From positions 186,001-250,000 of the forward strand of contig NZ_JANLNV010000059.1 of NCBI RefSeq assembly GCF_025465935.1: a stretch of 64,000 nt of DNA, read 5' to 3'. The position numbers and the translations under genes were made by a program. Positions 8,472-17,165 of the stretch are shown here, in pieces. Source of the stretch: Pseudomonas sp. 7P_10.2_Bac1. GTDB taxonomy: Bacteria > Pseudomonadota > Gammaproteobacteria > Pseudomonadales > Pseudomonadaceae. Each line of letters starts with the position of its first letter. Position 1 is the first letter of the stretch. Below the pieces are notes generated by a model, which worked only from the letters and a program-made list of their open reading frames with translations, was not told where the DNA came from and searched no databases.

Positions 8472-9719
8472 ATGGCCCTGCAGCTCGATAACCTTCGTCT
8501 TCCCGCCTGGCTGTTGCCCGCAAACTGGCCGCGCCAGTCAGGCCAGCCACTGCGGGCACGCCTGGACCTGCACGAGGGCCGTATCACCCGCGTGCAACCG
8601 GCGAACGGCCAGCCCAGCGGCCTCGACTGCAAAGGCGCGCTCGCCTTGCCCGGGCTGGTTGAGCCCCATGCGCATCTGGACAAAACCTACACTCGCCGCC
8701 GTCTGGGGGCGATAACGCCCGGCCTGCTGGGGGCCATCGAAGCCACCCATGCCGACCGTGCCCTGTGGAGCGCAGACGACCTGCGCCAGCGCGCCAGCCG
8801 GGCGATTGAGCAGGCCCGCTGCCATGGCGTGACGCACCTGCGTACCCACCTCGACTGGTGGAGCGCCGAACCGCCAACCGCCTGGGCCGTCATCCGCGAA
8901 CTGGCCCAAGACACGCCAATGCACCTTGAGCAAGTGGCCCTGGTGCCACTGCCCCTGTTGACCGACAAGGCCCAGGCGCAGCGCATCGCCCGCGTTCTTG
9001 CGTGCGACACCCAGGCACCGAGAACCGTGCTCGGTGCATTTATCCACAGCAGCAATTACAGCGTTGAAGGCGTGCACCATCTGCTCGCCTGTGCCGCGGA
9101 TGCCGGGCTGGATCTGGATCTGCACATCGACGAAGAACTCAGCGCCTCAGCCTGCGGACTGGCGACGGTAGCCCGTGCTGCCAGTGCCATGGCCTTTCCC
9201 GGGCGCATCGTGTGCAGCCACGCGTGTGCGCTCTCGACTTATCCACAGGCTCAGGCGCAGACCACCCTCGATGACGTGGCCCGCGCTCCCATCACCCTGG
9301 TGGCACTGCCCGCCACCAACCTGTACCTGCAAGACGCCGTGCACGACCGAACCCCGCGCCTTCGCGGCCTGACCTTGCTCAAAGAAGCCCGTGCGCGAGG
9401 CATCCCGCTGTTGCTGGGCAGTGACAACGTGCAGGACGCCTTTTGCCCGATCGGCAACTACGACCCGTTGGCAACCGTGCAGTTGGCCGTGCTGACAGCG
9501 CAGCTCGATGACGTGTTCGACACCTGGTCGCAAACGGTGTGCCGCGCCGACTGGCTGGGCCAGCCCGCAAGCAGCGCTGGCCTGCTCGACAACGTCGCCA
9601 ACCTAACCCTGTTGCACAGCAGCGACCCTTACAGTTGGCCCGCCGACACCACCCGCAGCCTGCTGCGCGGCGAGTGCGTGCCCGACACCTTCAACACTTA
9701 CCTGCGAGGCCTGCCATGA
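8472..9719 (+). CDS. Cytosine-deaminase-like metal-dependent amidohydrolase
   Basis: A 415-residue amidohydrolase-superfamily enzyme of the CodA branch. Putative ligands H66/H68 (EPHAHLDK), H218 and E221 (LHIDE), H250 (CSHAC) and D318 (GSDNVQD) follow almost the same spacing as E. coli CodA (H61, H63, H214, E217, H246, D313). It probably deaminates or hydrolyses a cyclic C-N bond in a pyrimidine, triazine or hydantoin-like ring; substrate unknown. The start at 8472 lies 2 nt after the reductase stop, so translation is coupled. Adjacent genes encode an NMT1/THI5-type importer that could supply its substrate. Confidence 0.85.
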   Translation: MALQLDNLRLPAWLLPANWPRQSGQPLRARLDLHEGRITRVQPANGQPSGLDCKGALALPGLVEPHAHLDKTYTRRRLGAITPGLLGAIEATHADRALWSADDLRQRASRAIEQARCHGVTHLRTHLDWWSAEPPTAWAVIRELAQDTPMHLEQVALVPLPLLTDKAQAQRIARVLACDTQAPRTVLGAFIHSSNYSVEGVHHLLACAADAGLDLDLHIDEELSASACGLATVARAASAMAFPGRIVCSHACALSTYPQAQAQTTLDDVARAPITLVALPATNLYLQDAVHDRTPRLRGLTLLKEARARGIPLLLGSDNVQDAFCPIGNYDPLATVQLAVLTAQLDDVFDTWSQTVCRADWLGQPASSAGLLDNVANLTLLHSSDPYSWPADTTRSLLRGECVPDTFNTYLRGLP

Positions 9720-9751
9720 CCTTGCGCACGCCGCCCCAGACACCGCGTTAA
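9716..9751 (+). other. Short overlapping ORF of 11 codons
   Basis: An ATG overlapping the amidohydrolase stop (ATGA) opens a frame of 11 codons ending in TAA at 9751. It could be a translational-coupling remnant of a deleted gene or have no meaning. No ribosome-binding site is obvious beyond coupling. Confidence 0.2.
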
Positions 9752-9796
9752 CAGAGTTCGACCCAGACCCAACCGTGCCCGACCAGGACGCCAGCG

Positions 9797-9819
9797 GGTC
9801 GGTAAATGCAGTACCGACC
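9797..9819. promoter_or_regulatory. Inverted repeat before the ABC importer genes
   Basis: A perfect 7-bp inverted repeat (GGTCGGT / ACCGACC) with a 9-nt spacer lies in the 154-bp gap between the amidohydrolase and the substrate-binding protein gene. It may be an operator, an mRNA-stabilising hairpin or a partial terminator; there is no T-run. Confidence 0.35.
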
Positions 9820-9873
9820 ACACCCAGAGCCAATCTTGAACTTGCCTTATCCCACTTGAGGAGCTCGCTGAGC

Positions 9874-10866
9874 ATGAGATTTGAATCCAACGTCCGCAAT
9901 CGTTTGATCCTGCTGGCTGGTTTAGCGTGTCTGGCCAGCCAGGCCCAGGCCGAAACGGCCACGCCGATTACCTTCCTGACCAACTGGTACGCCCAGGCTG
10001 AGCACGGGGGCTTCTACCAAGCCCAGGCAGAAGGTTTGTACGCCAAGGAAGGTCTTGATGTGAACGTGCAAATGGGCGGGCCGCAGGTCAATGCCATTCA
10101 ACTGCTGGCGGCGGGCCGGGCGCAGTGCATCTTGAGTGAAGACATCGCCATCTTCTCTGCGCGCCAGCAAGGCGTACCGCTGGTCATGGTGGCTGCCAGC
10201 TTCCAGCACGACCCGGTGGTGCTGATTGCCCACGACGATGTAGGGCAACTCCAAGACCTGCGCAACAGAACCCTGCTGATCTCCAGCTCCGTGCACTCCA
10301 GCTGGTGGCCGTGGGCGAAGTCCCAGCTCGGCTTCTCGGATGAACACACGCGCCCTTACAGCTTCAACGTTCAGCCGTTCATGGCCGACAACAACCTGGC
10401 GCAACAGGGTTACCTGACGTCCGAGCCCTACTCGCTGACCAAACAGGGCGCCACCTTCAAGACCTTCCGGCTCAGTGAAGCGGGCTACCCGCCCTATGGC
10501 AACGCCATTGCCTGCGACAGCCGCTGGGCCGATGCCCACCCGGACCAACTCAAGGCCTTTGTGCACGCGTCGATGCTGGGCTTCAAACATTACCTCGCTG
10601 ACCCGGCGCCCGGTGACAAGCTGATCCGCGAAGCCAACCCGGCCATGACCCAGGACCAGCTCGACTATTCGGTGCAAAAACTCAACAGCACGGGCCTGGT
10701 GACCGGCGGCGATGCGCAGACTGGCGGGATTGGCGTCATCACCCCGGCACGCATGAAACAGACCTGGGACATGGCGGTGAAGTACGGCCTGATCGACGGC
10801 GCCAAAGTGCCGCTGGATGAAGCCTTTACCACGCGTTTCATCGAACAAGCACCGGTGATGCCATGA
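9874..10866 (+). CDS. ABC importer substrate-binding protein, NMT1/THI5 type
   Basis: A 330-residue periplasmic binding protein with a signal peptide ending near residue 27 (cleavage after AQA). The mature start, ITFLTNWYAQAEHGGFYQAQ, is the hallmark of the THI5/NMT1 family whose members bind pyrimidine precursors of thiamine, riboflavin-like or sulfonate compounds. I chose the ATG at 9874 for its GAGGAG ribosome-binding site and because the longer frame lacks a plausible N-terminus. The stop overlaps the ATPase start by 4 nt. With the next two genes it forms a complete ABC importer. Confidence 0.88.
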   Translation: MRFESNVRNRLILLAGLACLASQAQAETATPITFLTNWYAQAEHGGFYQAQAEGLYAKEGLDVNVQMGGPQVNAIQLLAAGRAQCILSEDIAIFSARQQGVPLVMVAASFQHDPVVLIAHDDVGQLQDLRNRTLLISSSVHSSWWPWAKSQLGFSDEHTRPYSFNVQPFMADNNLAQQGYLTSEPYSLTKQGATFKTFRLSEAGYPPYGNAIACDSRWADAHPDQLKAFVHASMLGFKHYLADPAPGDKLIREANPAMTQDQLDYSVQKLNSTGLVTGGDAQTGGIGVITPARMKQTWDMAVKYGLIDGAKVPLDEAFTTRFIEQAPVMP

Positions 10867-11690
10867 AGATCGCCTCGCTGGTGCCACCGCCACCCTCGGC
10901 CAAAACCGGTAGCGCGCCCGTTGCCATTGAAGCGCTGTCGGTCGAGAAGGTGTACGCCAACGGCACCCAGGCCCTGCGCCCGGTCGACCTGACCATCGCT
11001 GAAGGCGAGTTCATCACCCTGCTGGGGCCTTCGGGCTGCGGCAAGAGCACCTTGCTCAAGATGGTCGCCGGGCTGATCGAGCCCAGCGATGGCCGCTTGC
11101 TGCTCTGGCGCAAACCGGTAAACAAACTGGCCAGTACCGGCAAGCACCTCTCGTATGTGTTCCAGGAAGCCACGCTGATGCCCTGGCACAGCGTGCTTAA
11201 AAACGTGCGCTTGCCGCTGGAGCTTGAAGGGGTGCCGACCGAAGAGGCAGACCGTCGCGTGGCGGCGGCCTTGCAACGTGTGGGCCTGGAAAAGTTCGCC
11301 AACGCGCTGCCACGAGAGCTGTCCGGCGGCATGCAAATGCGGGCCTCCATCGCACGCGGCCTGGTGGTCGAGCCCAACTTGCTGTTGATGGATGAGCCGT
11401 TCGGCGCGCTGGACGAAATCACCCGCAACACCCTCGACAGCGACTTACTGGACCTCTGGCAGCGCCACAAGTGGACGGTGATGTTCGTCACCCACTCCAT
11501 TCATGAAGCGGTGTTTTTGTCGCAGCGGGTGATCGTGATGGCAGCGCGGCCCGGCCGTGTAGTCGCCGATATCAAAATCGACGAGCCCTTCCCGCGCAAC
11601 GACGAGTTTCGCCTGACCAAACGCTTCAGCGAATACGCCATGCATTTACACCACTTACTGGTGGCAGCCAGTCAGGAGTCAGCCTCATGA
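10863..11690 (+). CDS. ABC importer ATP-binding protein
   Basis: A 275-residue nucleotide-binding subunit of the SsuB/TauB/ThiZ group. Visible motifs are Walker A (GPSGCGKST), the Q-loop (FQEATLMPW), the signature (ELSGGMQMR), Walker B (LLLMDEPFGALD) and the H-loop (FVTHSIHEA). A proline-rich stretch of about 20 residues precedes the domain. It overlaps the binding-protein gene upstream and the permease gene downstream by 4 nt each (ATGA), so the three subunits are translated together. Confidence 0.93.
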   Translation: MKIASLVPPPPSAKTGSAPVAIEALSVEKVYANGTQALRPVDLTIAEGEFITLLGPSGCGKSTLLKMVAGLIEPSDGRLLLWRKPVNKLASTGKHLSYVFQEATLMPWHSVLKNVRLPLELEGVPTEEADRRVAAALQRVGLEKFANALPRELSGGMQMRASIARGLVVEPNLLLMDEPFGALDEITRNTLDSDLLDLWQRHKWTVMFVTHSIHEAVFLSQRVIVMAARPGRVVADIKIDEPFPRNDEFRLTKRFSEYAMHLHHLLVAASQESAS

Positions 11691-12505
11691 GCGGTACTGT
11701 CAAAGCCAGGCCCTGGATCTCCAACCCGGCGCAACAACGCGTGATCATCCCGCTGGTGATCGCGATCATCCTGGTGGGCATCTGGCAACTGGTACTCACG
11801 GCACTCAAAGTGCCCGCGTACTTGATCCCCACGCCCGTGATGATGTTCACCTCCCTGGTCCAGGACTGGGGCGTGCTCGGACCGGCGCTGCTGTTTACTC
11901 TGAAAATCACCGCGCTGTCGTTCGCGTTGTCGGTGGTGATCGGCGTGCTGGTGGCGTTCGTCTTCGTGCAGAGCCGACTCATCGAGCTGGCGTTTTTCCC
12001 CTACATCGTGCTGTTGCAGGTGACCCCGGTGGTGGCCGTGGCGCCGCTGATCATCATCTGGGTCAGCAACATCACCCTGGCGATGGTGCTCTGCGCGACC
12101 TTGATGGCGGTGTTTCCAATCATCTCCAACACCGCGCTGGGGCTGCGCAGTGTGTCGCCGGGGCTGCTGGCGTACTTCAAGTTGCGCCGCGCCAGCCGCC
12201 TGCAAGTGCTGCTGAGGCTGCGCGTACCGACCGCGTTGCCTTACTTCTTCGCCGCACTGCGCATTTCCAGTGGTCTGGCGCTGATCGGCGCGGTGGTGGC
12301 CGAGTTTGTGGCGGGCACCGGCGGCACCAACACCGGGCTGGCGTACCAGATTCTGCAGGCCGGCTTCCAGCTCAATATCCCGCGCATGTTCGCCGCGTTG
12401 TTCCTGATTTCCGTGGTCGGCATCGCGCTCTTTGCGGGCATGTCGTGGCTGTCCAACAAGGCCATCGGGCGTTGGCACGACAGCGAATCAGACCGTGGTG
12501 CGTAA
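11687..12505 (+). CDS. ABC importer permease protein
   Basis: A 272-residue inner-membrane permease of the BPD_transp_1/SsuC-ThiX type, with about six membrane segments. The cytoplasmic coupling loop is recognisable in ALGLRSVSPGLLAYFKLRRA, followed by RLRVPTALPYFFAALRIS, typical of this subfamily. Its start overlaps the ATPase stop. Together with the binding protein and ATPase it imports the compound processed by operon A; the substrate is inferred to be pyrimidine-like only from the binding-protein family. Confidence 0.92.
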   Translation: MSGTVKARPWISNPAQQRVIIPLVIAIILVGIWQLVLTALKVPAYLIPTPVMMFTSLVQDWGVLGPALLFTLKITALSFALSVVIGVLVAFVFVQSRLIELAFFPYIVLLQVTPVVAVAPLIIIWVSNITLAMVLCATLMAVFPIISNTALGLRSVSPGLLAYFKLRRASRLQVLLRLRVPTALPYFFAALRISSGLALIGAVVAEFVAGTGGTNTGLAYQILQAGFQLNIPRMFAALFLISVVGIALFAGMSWLSNKAIGRWHDSESDRGA

Positions 12506-12535
12506 CTTTTTAAAACTCTCTATTCAGGTGTTTTC

Positions 12536-13888
12536 ATGACCGATCAAAAAAGTCGCGTCCAGGCGCTGTGCCAAGCACTGCCCGCGCTGGACTGGGTGAC
12601 CAGTGCGTTTCAACTCAAACGCCTGTCGAAAGATTTTCACTGGTTCAGCCCGATCCTCAAGAACGATCTGGCCGATTGCCTGGCCGACCTCGCGGTCAAG
12701 CCGCGCAACCAGGACGAACTGCGCCAGATCGTGGCGGCCTGCAGCGCGGCGGGCATCGGCATGACCCTGCGCGGCGGCGGCACCGGCAACTACGGCCAGG
12801 CCGTGCCCTTGCAAGGCGGGCTGGTCATCGACATGAGCGGCCTGAGCACTGTGCAGTGGCTGCGCGATGGCGTGGTTTGCGCCGAGGCGGGGATTCGCCT
12901 CGCGGCATTGGAAGACGCGCTGCGTGAAGACGGCTGCGAGTTGCGCTGCATGCCGTCGACCTACCGCATGGCGACCCTGGGCGGGCTGTTCGCCGGTGGA
13001 TTTGGCGGCATTGGTTCCATCACTTACGGCCCCTTGGCCGCCAATGGCACCTTACTGGCCGCGCGCATCCTGACCGTCGAAGCCGAGCCGCAGATTGTGG
13101 ACATACGCGGCCCCGAGCTGCTGCTGCTCAACCACAGCTACGGCACCAACGGCATCGTGCTGGAACTGGAAATTGCCGTGGCCCCGGCTCAGGAATGGGA
13201 CGAGTACCTGCTCAGCTTTCCGAGTGCCGAAGCGGCCTACCACTGCGCCGAAGCCCTCGCGCAAAGCCCGGCGATCCTCAAGCGCAACGTGGCCTTTTTC
13301 GAGGCCGGCGTGGTCAATTACTTCACCGATTTGAGCGAACACCGCAGTGCGGACGAGCATGGCGTGATCACCGCGCTGACGCCTGCCGCCCGTGAGCCGC
13401 TGGAGCAGTTGCTGAGCCAGTTTGGCGGGCGCATTGCCGTGGCCAAGACCGCTGCGCAGGTCCGTGAAAGCGGCCACACGCTGCTGGAATATTGCTGGAA
13501 CCACACCACTCTGCACGCGTTGAAAGAGGACAAAAATCTTACCTACCTGCAGACCGGTTATGAGTTCGGCCAGACCTGGCAACAACTGCTGGCCATCGCA
13601 CAGTTGCATGAGCCCGGCGAGGTCATGAGCCACCTGGAATTCATCCGCGACTCACAAGGCCGCGTGCTGTGCGTGGGCATGCCGCTGGTGCGCTTCCAAA
13701 CGCCAGAACGCCTCCAGGCGCTGATGGCGGCCCATCGCCAATGCGGCATCCGCATCGACGACCCCCACGTGTTCCATCTCGAAGACGGCAAACACGGCGG
13801 CGTGCTCGACCCGCAAGTGCTGGTGCTCAAGCGCCGCTTCGACCCGGCCGGGCTGCTCAACCCCGGCAAGATCCGGGGCTGGCGCTAA
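12536..13888 (+). CDS. FAD-binding (PCMH-type) oxidoreductase
   Basis: A 450-residue flavoenzyme of the vanillyl-alcohol oxidase/glycolate oxidase GlcD superfamily. The FAD-binding region shows MTLRGGGTGNYGQ (about residues 77-89), LVIDMSGL, and GGLFAGGFGGIGSITYG (about 149-165). The C-terminal end FDPAGLLNPGKI is typical of these enzymes. It should oxidise an alcohol, alpha-hydroxy acid or amine; the substrate is unknown. A short gap of 30 bp follows the permease, and a terminator-like hairpin follows the stop. Confidence 0.85.
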   Translation: MTDQKSRVQALCQALPALDWVTSAFQLKRLSKDFHWFSPILKNDLADCLADLAVKPRNQDELRQIVAACSAAGIGMTLRGGGTGNYGQAVPLQGGLVIDMSGLSTVQWLRDGVVCAEAGIRLAALEDALREDGCELRCMPSTYRMATLGGLFAGGFGGIGSITYGPLAANGTLLAARILTVEAEPQIVDIRGPELLLLNHSYGTNGIVLELEIAVAPAQEWDEYLLSFPSAEAAYHCAEALAQSPAILKRNVAFFEAGVVNYFTDLSEHRSADEHGVITALTPAAREPLEQLLSQFGGRIAVAKTAAQVRESGHTLLEYCWNHTTLHALKEDKNLTYLQTGYEFGQTWQQLLAIAQLHEPGEVMSHLEFIRDSQGRVLCVGMPLVRFQTPERLQALMAAHRQCGIRIDDPHVFHLEDGKHGGVLDPQVLVLKRRFDPAGLLNPGKIRGWR

Positions 13889-13919
13889 CCCGACAATGCG
13901 CGTGCGGGGTTGGGTTTTT
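13886..13919 (+). terminator. Candidate terminator after the FAD oxidoreductase gene
   Basis: An AACCCG / CGGGGTT stem around a 12-nt loop is followed by GGGTTTTTA at 13912-13920. It would attenuate or end the first part of operon A, leaving the CocE-like hydrolase and amidase genes to read-through or to their own promoter. Confidence 0.45.
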
Positions 13920-13948
13920 AAACGTGTTGCTGCGAGGTTCATTCGATC

Positions 13949-15616
13949 ATGAGTTCTACGTTCACCTACCCAGGGTTGCGTGAGGTTAATGCCCCTGAAA
14001 CGCTGTCGATGATCACCGCCGATGGCGTGCGTCTGGATGCTGACGTGTATAGCCCGGTTGGCGACGGTCGCTTCCCGGTGCTGTTGATGCGCCAGGCCTA
14101 CGGGCGGCGCATTGCCTGCACCCTGTGTTACGCGCACCCGTCCTGGTACGCCGCCCACGGCTATTTGGTGGTGGTGCAGGATATTCGCGGCCGTGGCACC
14201 TCCGAAGGCACCTTCCACCCTGGCCGCCATGAAGCCAGCGACGGCGCCGAAGCCGTGGAGTGGGCGGCGCAATTGCCCGGGTCAGACGGGCAAGTCGGGA
14301 TGTACGGGTTCTCTTATCAGGGGTGTGCGCAACTGCTGGCGGCCAGCGGTGATTGCCCGTCGTTGAAGGCCGTGGCACCGGCCATGGCGCCGTGGGACAT
14401 TGGCCGCGGCTGGATGTACGAAAACGGCGCCATGCAGCTCAAGCAGATGGTCGAGTGGGGGGTGCAGATCAGTTGCGAGGCGGCGCGACGTAAAGGCGAT
14501 GCCGAGGCCTACGCGCAGCACAAAGCCTTTGCCGTGGCGCCCACCTGGCAGCAGGCCATACCCGCCCAGCCACCGGTGCTGACTCAGCACGCTGAGCTAT
14601 CGCACTACCAGGACTGGCGCCAGTGGAGCGTCGAAGATGCACACTGGGCCGCGATTTCACCCTTTGCAAAGGCTGAGCAGATCGCCGCCAAAGCCCTGCC
14701 CACGCTGCTGATCGGCGGCTGGTTCGACACGTTCATCAACGGCACGCTGGCGGCCTTCCATGAACTGACACGCCTGCAGCACCCGCACCTGCGTCTGGTG
14801 GTTGGCCCCTGGCTGCACTTCCCGTGGCGTCGCCATGTGGGCGGCGTGGATTTCGGGCCTGAAGCCGACTTGAACACCGACGCCCTGCACATCGCCTTTT
14901 TCGATGAGTTCCTCAAGGGCATCACGCCTGCGCCGGTCGAGCAAAACCGTATTCGCCTGTTCGACATGGGCAGCCTGCAATGGCAGACGTTCACGGACTG
15001 GCCTGCGCACACCCGTGCGCTCTACCTGCACGGCACGGGCCGGGCGAGCATGGACGTGGAGGCAGGTACGCTGTCAGAGCAACCCGCCGAGGCTGGCTGT
15101 GAATGCGTGGTGCACGACCCCTGGCGCCCAGCGCCCGCCGTGGGCGGCTGCTTCGGCCCGGTGCCAGGCCCGGTCGACCGCAGCGCGGTGGATTACCGAG
15201 GCGATGTACTGACGTTTACCTCGGCAGCCATGGACCATGCACTGTGCCTGGCGGGTGATATCTCGGCCACGTTGAGTGTCACCTCAGACCGCAGCAGTTT
15301 TGATCTGTCCTGCGTGCTGTCCAGAGTGCTGCCCTCCGGTGTCGCGCAACCGCTGAGCAGCGGTTATGTGCACCTGCGCCAGGCGCCGACGTCGGCAGTT
15401 CACGTGCCGATGGTAGCGACCTGCGTGACGTTGCAGCCCGGCGAGCGCATTCGCCTGTCAATTGCCGCCAGTGACTTCCCTGCCCACCCGATCAACCCCG
15501 GCACCGGCCAAGACCCGATGACCAGCGCGACCGTGGAAGCGTTGGTCACCACCTTGATCGTCGGTTTGGGCGGTGAAGACGGCTCCTTTATCGAACTGCC
15601 GCTACTGGCCTGCTGA
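13949..15616 (+). CDS. CocE/NonD-family serine hydrolase
   Basis: A 555-residue alpha/beta-hydrolase of the X-Pro dipeptidyl-peptidase/cocaine-esterase family. The catalytic triad is readable: S122 in YGFSYQG, D260 in GGWFDTFING and H290 in GPWLHFPW. The C-terminal jelly-roll domain (from about residue 330) completes the family architecture. Substrates in this family are esters or amides, including glutaryl-cephalosporins and cocaine; here it may open an ester or amide in the catabolic route. It is followed after 13 bp by the amidase. Confidence 0.87.
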   Translation: MSSTFTYPGLREVNAPETLSMITADGVRLDADVYSPVGDGRFPVLLMRQAYGRRIACTLCYAHPSWYAAHGYLVVVQDIRGRGTSEGTFHPGRHEASDGAEAVEWAAQLPGSDGQVGMYGFSYQGCAQLLAASGDCPSLKAVAPAMAPWDIGRGWMYENGAMQLKQMVEWGVQISCEAARRKGDAEAYAQHKAFAVAPTWQQAIPAQPPVLTQHAELSHYQDWRQWSVEDAHWAAISPFAKAEQIAAKALPTLLIGGWFDTFINGTLAAFHELTRLQHPHLRLVVGPWLHFPWRRHVGGVDFGPEADLNTDALHIAFFDEFLKGITPAPVEQNRIRLFDMGSLQWQTFTDWPAHTRALYLHGTGRASMDVEAGTLSEQPAEAGCECVVHDPWRPAPAVGGCFGPVPGPVDRSAVDYRGDVLTFTSAAMDHALCLAGDISATLSVTSDRSSFDLSCVLSRVLPSGVAQPLSSGYVHLRQAPTSAVHVPMVATCVTLQPGERIRLSIAASDFPAHPINPGTGQDPMTSATVEALVTTLIVGLGGEDGSFIELPLLAC

Positions 15617-15629
15617 GGAGAGCGACGCC

Positions 15630-16793
15630 ATGACTGGGACGTGTGATCCGTTCACTTGCGAGTTCGCGACGGCGTTGGTACATCCGGCCTCAACGGGGCT
15701 GCTGGATGGGCTGCGTGTTGCGGTAAAAGACAACTTCGATATTGCCGGCCATATCACCGGCGCCGGCAACCCCGAATACGCCGCCGACCAAACCCCGGCG
15801 CTGGCCCACGCGGACATGGTTGAGCGCTTGCTGCAAGCCGGAGCGTCGATTGTGGGTAAAACCCACATGGACGAACTGGCCTACAGCTTGATGGGCGTCA
15901 ACAACCGCTACGGCACCCCGCTCAACCCTGCCGCTGTCGACCGCGTACCGGGCGGCTCGTCCTCCGGCTCTGCCTCGGCGGTAGCGGCTGGCCGCGCCGA
16001 TATCGGCCTGGGCAGCGACACCGGCGGCTCGGTACGCCTGCCCGCGTCGTTTTGTGGGCTGGTGGGCTGGCGGCCCAGCCATGGTTTGTTTTCGGCTGAA
16101 GGCATGTTGGGGCTGGCCCCCAGTTACGACGTGCCCGGTTTCTTCACCCGCGACCTGGCCACATTGGCGCGGCTGGCGGACACGTTGTGTGAACCGGTGG
16201 CTGGTGGCGCGGCTGGTAAATGGGTTGCACCGAGCGATTTATGGGCGCTGTGCAGCGACGAAGTGCAGACGGCACTCAAGCCTTACTTGCCTGAAGGCTG
16301 TGAACAGCGGGCGTTGTTTGAGCCTGCGTTGCGGGACAGTTTGCTGCCGACCTTTCGTACCCATCAGGGGTATGAAATCTGGCATTTGCTAGGCGATTGG
16401 ATCAGCCAGCGCCAGCCTGCGTTTGGGCCGGGGATCAGCGAACGGTTCCAGGCGGCGAGTCAACTGAGTGAGGCGGCGTTCAATGGCGCGCGTAACCAGC
16501 GCACGGCCATCCGTGAGGTACTGCAGCGGGTGCTGGCCGATGGCACGGTATTGGTTTACCCCACTGCGCCAGGGGCTGCGCCGCTGCGGTCTGAAGCGCA
16601 AACGGGGCTTGAGCAGTATCGCAATGCGGCGCTGACGTTGCTGTCGGTGGCGGGGCATGCCGGTTTGGTGCAGGTCACGGTGCCACTGGCGAGCCTTGAC
16701 GGGGCGCCGTTGGGGTTGTCGTTTGTGGGGCGGGCGGGATCGGATCTTGAGCTTATTCGGCGGATGGCTGAGGTGTTGGATCAAAAACCTTAA
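15630..16793 (+). CDS. Signature-family amidase (GatA/AtzE-like)
   Basis: A 387-residue amidase with the Ser-cisSer-Lys triad: K33 (VAVKDNFD), the GGSSSGSAS segment (residues 108-116, cis-Ser) and the nucleophile S134 in SDTGGSVRLPAS. It is short for the family (AtzE and GatA are about 450-490 residues). The start at 15630 has a GAGGAG site. AtzE and HpxY, which hydrolyse carboxybiuret and oxalurate-type amides, work with a small partner AtzG/HpxX; no such gene is visible here. It is the last gene of operon A; a REP array follows. Confidence 0.87.
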   Translation: MTGTCDPFTCEFATALVHPASTGLLDGLRVAVKDNFDIAGHITGAGNPEYAADQTPALAHADMVERLLQAGASIVGKTHMDELAYSLMGVNNRYGTPLNPAAVDRVPGGSSSGSASAVAAGRADIGLGSDTGGSVRLPASFCGLVGWRPSHGLFSAEGMLGLAPSYDVPGFFTRDLATLARLADTLCEPVAGGAAGKWVAPSDLWALCSDEVQTALKPYLPEGCEQRALFEPALRDSLLPTFRTHQGYEIWHLLGDWISQRQPAFGPGISERFQAASQLSEAAFNGARNQRTAIREVLQRVLADGTVLVYPTAPGAAPLRSEAQTGLEQYRNAALTLLSVAGHAGLVQVTVPLASLDGAPLGLSFVGRAGSDLELIRRMAEVLDQKP

Positions 16794-16796
16794 AAG

Positions 16797-17152
16797 CCCC
16801 TCACCCTAGCCCTCTCCCGGAGGGAGAGGGGACTGATTGGGGGTGGCTGGGGATTGTTTGCGGGCTGGCAGGGGTTTGCTGAATCAGAAAAAGCCAGTCA
16901 TCCGTTACCGAGCGCTTACCGGGCTGAATGTTTTGCACTGAATCTGAAAACACCTCGATCAGTTCCCTCTCCCTCCGGGAGAGGGGACTGATTGGGGGTG
17001 GCTGGGGATTGTTTGCGGGCTGGCAGGGGTTAGCTGAATCAGAAAACGCCAGTCATCCGTTACCGAGCGCTTAACGGGCTGAATGTTTTGCACTGAATCT
17101 GAAAACACCTCGATCAGCCCCCTCTCCCTCCGGGAGAGGGTTGGGGTGAGGG
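16797..17152. repeat. Composite REP array: two ~155-bp units between inverted REP ends
   Basis: The same 33-bp REP end as in the 1.8-2.7 kb array occurs at 16797-16830 and, inverted, at 17120-17152. Two units starting with GACTGATTGGGGGTGGCTGG at 16831 and 16986 lie between them, 155 bp apart, with a full REP palindrome at their junction. The internal sequence is unrelated to that of the first array apart from the ACTGATTGGGGG edge. It fills the gap after the amidase gene. Confidence 0.93.
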
Positions 17153-17165
17153 CCGGTCATCACAC

